A stretch of DNA of 7,107 bases, from positions 1 through 7,107 of the forward strand of contig JAISWY010000362.1 of assembly GCA_031270925.1 (NCBI GenBank). Direction: 5' to 3'. This DNA is from Candidatus Symbiothrix sp. (GTDB lineage Bacteria > Bacteroidota > Bacteroidia > Bacteroidales > Azobacteroidaceae). Below are positions 1 to 5,385 of this stretch, in pieces. The position numbers were made by a program, and so were the translations under genes. The notes under the pieces were generated by a model, which worked only from the letters and a program-made list of their open reading frames with translations, did not search any database and was not told the origin of the DNA. Position 1 is the stretch's first letter. Every line of letters begins with the position of its first letter.

Positions 1-57
1 CAACGCGAGCAACTGAAAAAACTCAAAGCGCAAAAAGCGCTGATGCTTGATGAATAA
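1..57 (+). CDS. C-terminal tail of an unidentified reading frame
   Basis: The frame is open from the first base of the window and ends at TAA 55-57, giving 18 residues that finish KAQKALMLDE. The piece is rich in Lys, Gln and Leu and looks like a helical, charged C-terminus. It does not match the part of isoleucyl-tRNA synthetase that should precede the fragment downstream, where ...DVW before FDSGAMP would be expected. Its stop overlaps the ATG at 50 of the next small frame, so ATGAATAA carries both a start and a stop. The family cannot be told from so short a piece, and coding status is only presumed. Confidence 0.3.
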   Translation, partial: QREQLKKLKAQKALMLDE

Positions 58-127
58 ACAAAAAAAGCGGTTCGACAGCGGCGCAATGCCCTTTGCTCAG
101 GTGCATTATCCGTTTGAAAATGAATAA
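50..127 (+). pseudogene. ileS: Detached 17-codon internal fragment of isoleucyl-tRNA synthetase in a 25-codon frame
   Basis: The frame reads MNKQKKR, then FDSGAMPFAQVHYPFEN, then E and TAA. The middle part (about 71-121) is unmistakably the conserved IleRS segment (WFDSGAMP-aQ-HYPFEN in Bacteroidota) at the return from the editing insertion to the Rossmann catalytic core. It would sit immediately before residue 4 or so of the frame at 312, so the two pieces are collinear with little or nothing missing between them. The Trp expected before FDSG is replaced by Arg (CGG), and everything upstream of base 69 is unrelated A-rich sequence, so the homology break is sharp. Alone, this peptide cannot have synthetase activity. 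It is best read as a remnant or displaced segment of a broken gene, or as a chimeric join in the assembly. The ATG at 50 is only the first available start, not an established one. Confidence 0.6.
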
Positions 128-128
128 C
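120..128 (+). repeat. First copy of the 9-bp direct repeat ATGAATAAC flanking the interposed segment
   Basis: ATGAATAAC occurs here, where the ileS piece ends (AAT GAA TAA), and again at 312-320, where ileS resumes. A close variant, ATGAATAAAC, lies at 50-59, at the previous homology break. The copies are 192 bp apart. They could be target-site duplications, recombination microhomology, or coincidental start-codon context, since the anti-sigma gene at 3581 on the other strand also begins ATGAATAAT. Confidence 0.5.
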
Positions 129-146
129 TTTTAAATAGAAAATAAA

Positions 147-299
147 ATGAAAACAGAAAAAAGACAAAAAAAGAAACTTTCAAGAAGGGGCTATCAAATT
201 GTGAAAATAATTCACATTCTTTCGGCGGCAATTTGGATTGGCGCAGGTGCAATCGGCTTGTTTTTATTGACTTTTGTTTTGGATAAAAATAGCATATAA
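147..299 (+). CDS. Short membrane-protein fragment, DUF2269-like N-terminus
   Basis: This 50-residue frame opens with a very basic stretch (MKTEKRQKKKLSRRGYQ), followed by one hydrophobic helix of about 23 residues (about 20-44) that starts VKIIHILSAAIWIG. The pattern K-x-x-H-x-x-x-A-x-x-W-x-G resembles the first helix of small multi-helix membrane proteins of the DUF2269 or CopD-like kind. Those are usually well over 100 residues with several helices, so this looks like only their first segment, stopping at LDKNSI then TAA. It lies entirely inside the segment that splits ileS. It could be an N-terminal fragment caught in a rearrangement or a small one-helix protein. The family call is from memory of the motif and is tentative. 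Confidence 0.4.
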   Translation: MKTEKRQKKKLSRRGYQIVKIIHILSAAIWIGAGAIGLFLLTFVLDKNSI

Positions 300-311
300 A
301 ATAACAAAAAT

Positions 312-320
312 ATGAATAAC
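312..320 (+). repeat. Second copy of the 9-bp direct repeat ATGAATAAC, at the start of the ileS 3' part
   Basis: This copy is identical to 120-128. Here it supplies the first three codons (Met-Asn-Asn) of the long synthetase frame, immediately before homology resumes at KTNF. Which residues are native and which were gained at the junction cannot be told from this window. Confidence 0.5.
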
Positions 321-1844
321 AAAACAAACTTCCAAGCAATCTACCCCGCCGATTTCATCTCCGAAGGTGTAGATCAAACCCGCGGCTGGTTTTTTACTCT
401 GCACGCCATCAGCGCTATGGTCAAAAAATCGGTCGCGTTCAAAAACGTGGTTTCGACAGGATTGGTACTCGACAAAAACGGCAACAAAATGTCGAAGCGT
501 TTGGGCAATGCGGTCGATCCGTTTGCAACTATCGAAAAATTCGGCTCCGACCCTTTGCGCTGGTATATGGTTACCAACGCCTCGCCTTGGGACAACCTCA
601 AATTCGACACAGAAGGCGTGGAAGAAGCTCGTCGCAAGTTTTTCGGCACCTTATATAATACTTATTCGTTTTTCGCTTTGTATGCCAATGTCGATGGCTT
701 CGACGGCTCCGAACCGGCTGTTCCTTTCAACGAACGACCGGAAATCGACCGATGGATACTGTCGCTGTTAAACTCTCTGATTAAGGAAGTGGACGAACAA
801 TTCGCCGACTACGAACCCACCCGCGCCGGCCGCGCCATCAACGATTTTGTAAACGATAATTTGAGCAACTGGTATGTTCGCCTCAACCGCAAACGTTTCT
901 GGGGTGGCGAAATGAATGTCGATAAACTTTCAGCTTATCAAACACTTTATACTTGTCTGAAAATCGTTGCACAACTCATGGCTCCGATTGCGCCGTTTTA
1001 TGCCGATAAATTGTATTGCGATTTGATAAACCCCGCAAAGGAGATTGAGGGTATATCTGTTCACTTGGCCGATTTCCCCATTGCCGACGAATCCCTGATC
1101 GACAAGGACTTGGAAGAACGAATGCAAATCGCCCAAGATATTTCCTCCATGGTTTTGGCTTTGCGCAGGAAAGTCAATATCAAAGTGCGCCAACCACTCT
1201 CGTCCATCATGATTCCGGTTTCGGACGAGCATCAAAAATCAGCGATCGAAGCTGTTCAATCGCTGATTTTGAACGAAGTGAATATCAAATCCATCCATTA
1301 CGTGGACAATGCTGCCGGTATTTTAGTCAAAAAAATCAAACCCGATTTCAAAAAATTAGGCCCGCGTTACGGCAAGATAATGAAAGACTTGGCCGCCGCC
1401 ATTACCGCATTGCCGCAGCAAGAAATCCTGAAACTGGAACAAGTCGGACAATTGGAAATCGCGGTTGCCGGACAAACCGCCGAAATCACAACCGCCGATG
1501 TGGAAATTATTTCCGAAGATATTCCGGGCTGGTTAGTCGCTAACGAAGGCAATCTCACAGTAGCACTGGATATTACGATTACCGACGATTTGCGGCAGGA
1601 AGGCATCGCCCGCGAATTGGTAAACCGTATTCAAAACATTCGAAAATCAAACGGTTACGAAATTACGGATAAAATCAACGTAACTCTTCAATCGGATGAA
1701 AAAATCAACGAAGCAGTAAAAAAATACAAAGCCTATATCGCCAATCAAGTGCTTGCTGCAAACATCGAATTAACCGATTTGACGGAAGGCACGGAATTGG
1801 ATTTGGGCGAATTTAAGTTTTGGGTGCAAGTCGCTCGAATTTAA
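312..1844 (+). CDS. ileS: Isoleucyl-tRNA synthetase, C-terminal portion only (truncated)
   Basis: The product matches the second half of class I isoleucyl-tRNA synthetase, the cytosolic enzyme that charges tRNA-Ile. Visible landmarks are SEGVDQTRGWFFTL (17-30), the ATP-binding KMSKR loop (59-63, bases 486-500), the catalytic-core end around GSDPLRWYM (78-86), and the anticodon-binding helical domain from about ERPEIDRWIL (141) through NWYVRLNRKRFWGG (186-199). A C-terminal extension of the kind seen in Bacteroidota enzymes follows, up to residue 510. Full-length relatives are about 1,100 residues or more. The HIGH motif and the CP1 editing domain are missing, so this polypeptide cannot charge tRNA by itself. 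The 17 residues that should directly precede it lie in another frame at 71-121. No stop or frameshift occurs across 510 codons, so any disruption is recent, or the piece is still expressed as part of a split enzyme. The start at 312 is simply the first ATG, with an A/T-rich leader. It is convergent with the barrel gene downstream. Confidence 0.9.
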   Translation: MNNKTNFQAIYPADFISEGVDQTRGWFFTLHAISAMVKKSVAFKNVVSTGLVLDKNGNKMSKRLGNAVDPFATIEKFGSDPLRWYMVTNASPWDNLKFDTEGVEEARRKFFGTLYNTYSFFALYANVDGFDGSEPAVPFNERPEIDRWILSLLNSLIKEVDEQFADYEPTRAGRAINDFVNDNLSNWYVRLNRKRFWGGEMNVDKLSAYQTLYTCLKIVAQLMAPIAPFYADKLYCDLINPAKEIEGISVHLADFPIADESLIDKDLEERMQIAQDISSMVLALRRKVNIKVRQPLSSIMIPVSDEHQKSAIEAVQSLILNEVNIKSIHYVDNAAGILVKKIKPDFKKLGPRYGKIMKDLAAAITALPQQEILKLEQVGQLEIAVAGQTAEITTADVEIISEDIPGWLVANEGNLTVALDITITDDLRQEGIARELVNRIQNIRKSNGYEITDKINVTLQSDEKINEAVKKYKAYIANQVLAANIELTDLTEGTELDLGEFKFWVQVARI

Positions 1845-1853
1845 CGGAAATAC

Positions 1854-1886
1854 AATAGGGGCAAGCTTCGCCTGCCCCATCCTATT
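1854..1886. terminator. Hairpin between convergent genes, possible bidirectional terminator
   Basis: GGGGCA (1858-1863) pairs with TGCCCC (1873-1878), closed by a short inner GC/GC step. The outer AATA (1854-1857) pairs with TATT (1883-1886) across a small bulge. It sits in the 48-bp gap between the ileS stop and the stop of the opposing barrel gene, where a shared terminator is expected. Neither side has a long uninterrupted T run, so termination strength is uncertain. Confidence 0.5.
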
Positions 1887-1892
1887 TGATTG

Positions 1893-2639
1893 TCAAAAAT
1901 TCAGCATCAAACCCAAGCCACAAGGATTTACTTCCGGCCCTTTATCCTTTTCAAACGGAGAATAAGGCTGGTAATATCCGAAAATGCTGAAATCGTCGAA
2001 GCCGGCGCGTAAAGTAAAACGGAAATTCAACGGCAGGAGATTTAAATCCCGGTAATCGGTTTTTTGGATTCCGCCCAACGTTTTTATTTCGGCTCGCGAC
2101 TTGGAATATAACTTTATTAAGCCTTCCACACCGCCATAAATGAAAAACGTATTGTTTTTCACTTTTGTTTGATATTCCAGCAAAAGAGGAATTGTGGCAT
2201 AATAAACAAGCAATTTACTGTCTTGATAATCGCGGTTTTCAGGGTCGGGAACAAATTGCGTGATTCCGCCGGTTTCCTGCAAGGCGATATTTCCGCGGAA
2301 ATGATAACGGCTCCAATCGAATCCCCAGCCCACGGCGAACAACCAATGCCGGTTGAAAGGAAGAATGAAATCGCCCAAATTCAAGACTACGGAATATGAA
2401 CGGCTCAAATTCAAATTGGCGTCGGTCAAGTTTCTTAAATCGGAAAAAGCAAAGCCACAGCCCGTCCAATGCGATTCGGTTGGAAGTTTCTTCCAATTGA
2501 AGATGAAATTATAAGACACGCCGTTGGATATGACAAGACTGCAACTTTCATCTATAATTACTTCATTGTCATCACTTTGTGCCATAACAGGCAAGATAAA
2601 TAAATATCCACAAAGAATAATAAATAGATTTTTTTTCAT
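1893..2639 (-). CDS. Outer-membrane beta-barrel protein with signal peptide
   Basis: The 248-residue product starts with a classical signal peptide (MKKNLFIILCGYLFILPVMA, likely cut before Gln-Ser-Asp). The remainder alternates polar and aromatic/hydrophobic residues in strands broken by short turns, as in small barrels of the PorT/OmpA-like types common in Bacteroidota. Glycine and aromatic residues are frequent (VGWGFDWSRYHFRG, RAGFDDFSIFGYYQPYSPF), and the chain ends in ...GLGLMLNF, a terminal Phe typical of barrel assembly signals. It is the last gene of the sigma-factor unit, 5 bp after the preceding stop, so it is probably either a target of that sigma factor or a sensor for it. The substrate or partner is not evident. 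No plug or TonB box was seen, which argues against a SusC-type transporter. Confidence 0.75.
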   Translation of the reverse strand: MKKNLFIILCGYLFILPVMAQSDDNEVIIDESCSLVISNGVSYNFIFNWKKLPTESHWTGCGFAFSDLRNLTDANLNLSRSYSVVLNLGDFILPFNRHWLFAVGWGFDWSRYHFRGNIALQETGGITQFVPDPENRDYQDSKLLVYYATIPLLLEYQTKVKNNTFFIYGGVEGLIKLYSKSRAEIKTLGGIQKTDYRDLNLLPLNFRFTLRAGFDDFSIFGYYQPYSPFEKDKGPEVNPCGLGLMLNF

Positions 2640-2644
2640 GATGA

Positions 2645-3148
2645 TTATAATTTGATTCGTTTGTTATTGACTTCAATAAATAAATTTTTCAATTGCTCTA
2701 ACTCGTTGTATAATTGCAAAGGCGGAAACTTGCCCCGCAAGTAAATTAATGTCATTTGTTGCTTTTTGACCGAAAACAAGATATATTCGTAATCGGCTGA
2801 TTCTTTGGCTTTTCCCAAGCAATAAGCCGCATCCACCAATTGGCCGTCTTTCAGCGATTCTTTGAAAATCACACGGTTTCCATACGAGCCATGGTCTATA
2901 AAATCGGCTTTCACAGCTTGGCGTGTTCTTTCGAACATGAGTGAATCGGAAACGGCAATCAGACTTTTATAACGGTTGATTTTCGTATGATTGCCCAATA
3001 CATCCTTCGCCAATTCAATCAACGTAGAACCTTCCCGTTTCCCGTAATCGCGGAAAATAGAGTCGATATGCAGGCCTTTTTGCGCCGAAACGCCGAAACA
3101 GACGGACAAAAAGAGCCACAACGCGGTCCATTTTTTGAATGCTTTCAT
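2645..3148 (-). CDS. Small secreted protein, DUF6108/DUF4252-like
   Basis: The 167-residue product carries a signal peptide (MKAFKKWTALWLFLSVCFGVSAQ), so it is exported to the periplasm or beyond. There is no lipobox and no further membrane helix. The mature part begins KGLHIDSIFRDYGKREGSTLIEL and ends with a region resembling YEYILFSVKKQQMTLIYLRGK followed by an amphipathic helix (LYNELEQLKNLF). This layout recalls small Bacteroidota families of unknown function, DUF6108 and DUF4252, the second of which is often found next to ECF sigma genes. The assignment is from memory and unverified. It lies 10 bp after the anti-sigma-like gene and 5 bp before the barrel gene, so it is almost certainly co-transcribed. 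A role as a periplasmic partner in the same envelope-signalling circuit is inference from position only. Confidence 0.6.
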   Translation of the reverse strand: MKAFKKWTALWLFLSVCFGVSAQKGLHIDSIFRDYGKREGSTLIELAKDVLGNHTKINRYKSLIAVSDSLMFERTRQAVKADFIDHGSYGNRVIFKESLKDGQLVDAAYCLGKAKESADYEYILFSVKKQQMTLIYLRGKFPPLQLYNELEQLKNLFIEVNNKRIKL

Positions 3149-3158
3149 ATCTTCGTTT

Positions 3159-3581
3159 TTAATTGTTATCCAAAAAAATATTCAATGCTTCGATTTGCGA
3201 CGACAGAATATCGTTGTTGGTTTCCGCCAAACTTTCCAAAGTTCTCACGGTTTCCGTTCCGATCATACGGACGTCGGTGTATTTTTCCCCGTCGATATAG
3301 ATTTGCGAAATATCCGGCGAATGTTGCGATGCATAGACAAAATATCCACCCAACAAAAGCAACAAGCTTGCCGCGATGGAAATCCAACGTAAACGGTTAT
3401 TAACAAACACATTACGACGCGGTGGAATTATCAGCTTTCTCTCCGAAGAAAAGTATTGAAACATTGGTTGATAGATTTTCCATTCTTCCGCAACGGCGTC
3501 GTTTTGGAAGTAATCCCGTAAGCGTTGTTCGTCATCCAAAGAAGTTGAACCTTCAAAATATTTTTCAATTAAATTATTCAT
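3159..3581 (-). CDS. Single-pass membrane protein, probable anti-sigma factor
   Basis: The 140-residue product has three parts. A cytosolic N-terminal region of about 65 residues begins MNNLIEKYFEGSTSLDDEQRL and resembles the sigma-binding head of Bacteroidota anti-sigma proteins (KYFEG-T-L-EE-LRDYF). One transmembrane helix follows at about 66-84 (WISIAASLLLLLGGYFVYAS). The external tail is only about 55 residues and has no FecR-type domain. The start lies 15 bp after the stop of the sigma gene, the normal position for a cognate anti-sigma factor. It most likely holds the ECF sigma factor at the membrane until an envelope signal is received. The short tail suggests that sensing depends on a partner, possibly the secreted protein or barrel encoded next. 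No zinc-binding HxxxCxxC motif is present, so it is not of the ZAS type. Confidence 0.7.
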   Translation of the reverse strand: MNNLIEKYFEGSTSLDDEQRLRDYFQNDAVAEEWKIYQPMFQYFSSERKLIIPPRRNVFVNNRLRWISIAASLLLLLGGYFVYASQHSPDISQIYIDGEKYTDVRMIGTETVRTLESLAETNNDILSSQIEALNIFLDNN

Positions 3582-3596
3582 ATTCTAATCATTAAT

Positions 3597-4106
3597 TTAC
3601 ATTTTATAATTCATTGCTTTCAGAAAACGTTCTCGTACTTTTTTCCGCGCCCGCGATAAATTCATGGTAACGGCGGCGATTTGCGTTCCCATAATCTCTG
3701 CGATTTCCGAAAGCTCGTAATCTTCAATGTCTCTCATACGGATAATCAGTCTTTGCAATTCGGGCAAATTTTCGATAATCCGGCGGATGATGGCGACAGC
3801 ATCGGCGTTTTCCACTTCCTTATGCGGATTGTTTCCGGCGACTTCCATATAAATATCGGAAACATCCACCGTATCTTTCCGGCTTCGGAGCTTATCAATA
3901 CAGATATTCTTGGCGGTTTGCATGGCAAACGCATCCGGCTCTTCGATTGTTTGCAACTGTCCGCGAATATTCCACAATTTCAGGAAAGCTTCCTGAACGG
4001 CATCTTCGGCATCGTCCTTATTTTCAAGCATTTTGAGCGAAAATGCCAAAAGCTTTTGCCGGAGCGGAATGATTTCTTTTTTGAATTGCTCTAAGTACAT
4101 ATACAT
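3597..4106 (-). CDS. ECF-type RNA polymerase sigma factor (sigma-70 family)
   Basis: The 169-residue product has the two-domain ECF layout. Sigma region 2 spans about 8-75, with the DAEDAVQEAFLKLW core (32-45) that binds polymerase and the -10 element. Region 4 spans about 105-160, with a helix-turn-helix around DYELSEIAEIMGTQIAAVTMNLSRARKKVRE (129-159) for the -35 element. It should direct polymerase to a small regulon that probably includes its own unit. The frame is open to an ATG at 4139, which would add 11 residues. The start at 4106 (MYMYLEQFKKE) is preferred because ECF proteins usually begin within a few residues of this helix and a promoter-like TATATTTT lies between the two ATGs. 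The ATG at 4100 is a further option. It is the first gene of a four-gene unit ending at 1893. The exact stimulus is unknown. Confidence 0.88.
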   Translation of the reverse strand: MYMYLEQFKKEIIPLRQKLLAFSLKMLENKDDAEDAVQEAFLKLWNIRGQLQTIEEPDAFAMQTAKNICIDKLRSRKDTVDVSDIYMEVAGNNPHKEVENADAVAIIRRIIENLPELQRLIIRMRDIEDYELSEIAEIMGTQIAAVTMNLSRARKKVRERFLKAMNYKM

Positions 4107-4127
4107 ATTAATAACGGAGCAAGGCCG

Positions 4128-4135
4128 AAAATATA
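4128..4135 (-). promoter_or_regulatory. Candidate Bacteroidota -7 element upstream of the sigma-factor unit
   Basis: On the minus strand TATATTTT resembles the Bacteroidota -7 consensus TAnnTTTG and lies about 20 bp before the preferred ATG at 4106. No clear TTTG -33 box stands at the usual 19-21 bp spacing; A-rich sequence occupies that place. The site may be the housekeeping promoter, or an ECF-dependent promoter with other boxes. The rest of the 4107-4242 gap shows no convincing terminator or operator. Confidence 0.25.
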
Positions 4136-4242
4136 ACATGAAACGGCTAAATCTTTTTTTGAGGCGCTATTGTTGTAAGTACGGTGCAATTTGATTGTCG
4201 CATTATTGGGTAGCAGATGACGCTGAAGGGCTTTCGGGATAA

Positions 4243-5385
4243 CTATCTCCACCGGAACTCCGTAACCGAGCGATAGGCTTTCCCCGGCCGCACAACGCAG
4301 GATGGAAAATTCGCATGATTTGGCGTATCGGGATAATGTATCGTTTCGAGTATCAAGCCGTTATAAGCTGCGAGCGGCTTGCCTTTCTTGCCGATGATTT
4401 GCTCGGAAAGTCCGCGACCGGTATAAATCAAAATGCCCGGCTCGGTGGTATAAACTTCGATGCTGCGACCCGATTGCGGTTCATATAAAACAGCCGCTTT
4501 TGCCAATTCGCCCGATTGGTTATTCAAAACCCAGTTAGCCGAATAGCCGCCCATGATTTTTATATGTTCGTTGGCTTGGTCGATGCGTTCCAAAAAAGTA
4601 TGCGGCTTTCGGAAATCGAGCGGCGTATTTTCCACTGCAACTATCTCACCTTTCGGAACGTAGCCTTCATTGTTGGGCGTGATGGAATCGGCATAAACCG
4701 TAAGAAAATTGTCGAGAACGGTTCCCAAATTCTCGCCTTTCAAATTGAAGTAGCAATGTTGCGACAGATTTACAATCGTAGGTTTGTCGGTTTCGGCGGC
4801 ATATTCGATGCGCCAAGTGTTATCGGGCAGCCAAGTGTATTTCACTGTGCAGTAGAGGTTTCCGGGGTAGCCTTCTTCGCCGTCGGGACTTAATCGTGAG
4901 AAAACAATGCCGACCGTATCTTGGTTTTGGAAGGTTTCGGTATTCCACATCACACGATCGAAGCCTTTTTCGCCGCCGTGCAAATGGCAAGGATGTCCGT
5001 TAGGATTTTCGTTGATGGGCAATTGATATTCAATGCTATCAATACGAAATTTGCCGTTGGCGATGCGATTGGCATACCTGCCGAGCAATGCGCCGAAATA
5101 GCGTTCTTTGCCGAACTCGTAACCTTGTATATCGTCGTAACCGAGAACGACATCGTCTAATTGGCCGTTTTTGTCCGGCACGCGCAGGCTTACTATCCGG
5201 CAACCGTAATCGATCACTTCCATCGAAGCGCCGGAAGGATTGGTCAGCCGGAAAAGATGAACCGAATCGCCGGCCGAAGTACATCCGAACGGGATGACTT
5301 CGACCGTGGAGCGAGTCGGCTTAGCACACACCATCCATCCTGCAAGGACAAATAGCAGCGCTATGTTACACATCTTGTTTTTCAT
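4243..5385 (-). CDS. galM: Exported aldose 1-epimerase (mutarotase, GalM family)
   Basis: The 380-residue product interconverts alpha and beta anomers of aldoses such as galactose or glucose. Family landmarks are all present: NRIANGKF with Arg107, HLHGG with His136, NLSQHCYFNL with His210 (general acid), PLDF with Asp257, and LETIHYPDTPNH with Glu347 (general base). The first 20 residues (MKNKMCNIALLFVLAGWMVC) form a signal peptide, so the enzyme acts outside the cytoplasm. Cys20 is not in a canonical lipobox, so a lipoprotein is possible but unproven. The start at 5385 is chosen because it overlaps the esterase stop as ATGA, a classic translational-coupling arrangement; an in-frame ATG at 5412 lies inside the upstream gene. 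The usual ETQ after the catalytic Glu reads ETI here. Pairing with a glycan esterase suggests it handles sugars released during extracytoplasmic glycan breakdown. Confidence 0.93.
   Translation of the reverse strand: MKNKMCNIALLFVLAGWMVCAKPTRSTVEVIPFGCTSAGDSVHLFRLTNPSGASMEVIDYGCRIVSLRVPDKNGQLDDVVLGYDDIQGYEFGKERYFGALLGRYANRIANGKFRIDSIEYQLPINENPNGHPCHLHGGEKGFDRVMWNTETFQNQDTVGIVFSRLSPDGEEGYPGNLYCTVKYTWLPDNTWRIEYAAETDKPTIVNLSQHCYFNLKGENLGTVLDNFLTVYADSITPNNEGYVPKGEIVAVENTPLDFRKPHTFLERIDQANEHIKIMGGYSANWVLNNQSGELAKAAVLYEPQSGRSIEVYTTEPGILIYTGRGLSEQIIGKKGKPLAAYNGLILETIHYPDTPNHANFPSCVVRPGKAYRSVTEFRWR

Larger units (their letters stand above)
122..320. other. A-rich segment of about 200 bp interrupting ileS
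   Basis: Synthetase homology stops at PFEN (base 121) and resumes at KTNF (base 321). Removing 122-320 would restore an in-frame ...HYPFEN-KTNFQAIYPADF... as expected for a normal IleRS. The interposed sequence is far richer in A/T than the flanking gene, especially 121-180. It has stop codons in the synthetase frame near both ends and carries one short membrane-protein-like frame (147-299). No terminal inverted repeats, transposase, intein motifs or intron core could be seen. Confidence 0.55.

Noticed and set aside
122..320. Intein or self-splicing intron in ileS
   Set aside because: The segment is too short, is not open through in the synthetase frame, lacks Cys/Ser start and His-Asn end motifs, and shows no recognisable group I or II core.
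120..320. Small insertion sequence or MITE with a 9-bp target duplication
   Set aside because: The flanking 9-bp repeats fit, but no inverted termini are visible inside them. Simple excision keeping one repeat copy would leave a TAA stop in the synthetase frame, so a clean transposition origin is not supported.
119..323. Programmed ribosome bypassing, as in phage T4 gene 60, hopping from AAT (119-121) to AAT (315-317)
   Set aside because: The geometry would rejoin the synthetase frame, and a stop follows near the take-off site. However, a gap of about 190 bp is long for known cases, it contains its own frame, and the first half of ileS is missing anyway, so a hop would not restore the enzyme.
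106..339. 77-codon minus-strand frame over the A-rich region
   Set aside because: It is Phe/Tyr/Ser-rich, which is what A-rich DNA gives when read from the other strand, and it covers recognisable plus-strand IleRS sequence.
1845..1892. T-box or other leader regulation associated with ileS
   Set aside because: No leader with T-box features exists at either end of the ileS part; the only structure here is the hairpin between convergent genes.
2987..3403. 138-codon plus-strand frame across the secreted-protein and anti-sigma genes
   Set aside because: It is antisense to two well-supported genes, with a composition unlike a real protein and no family resemblance.
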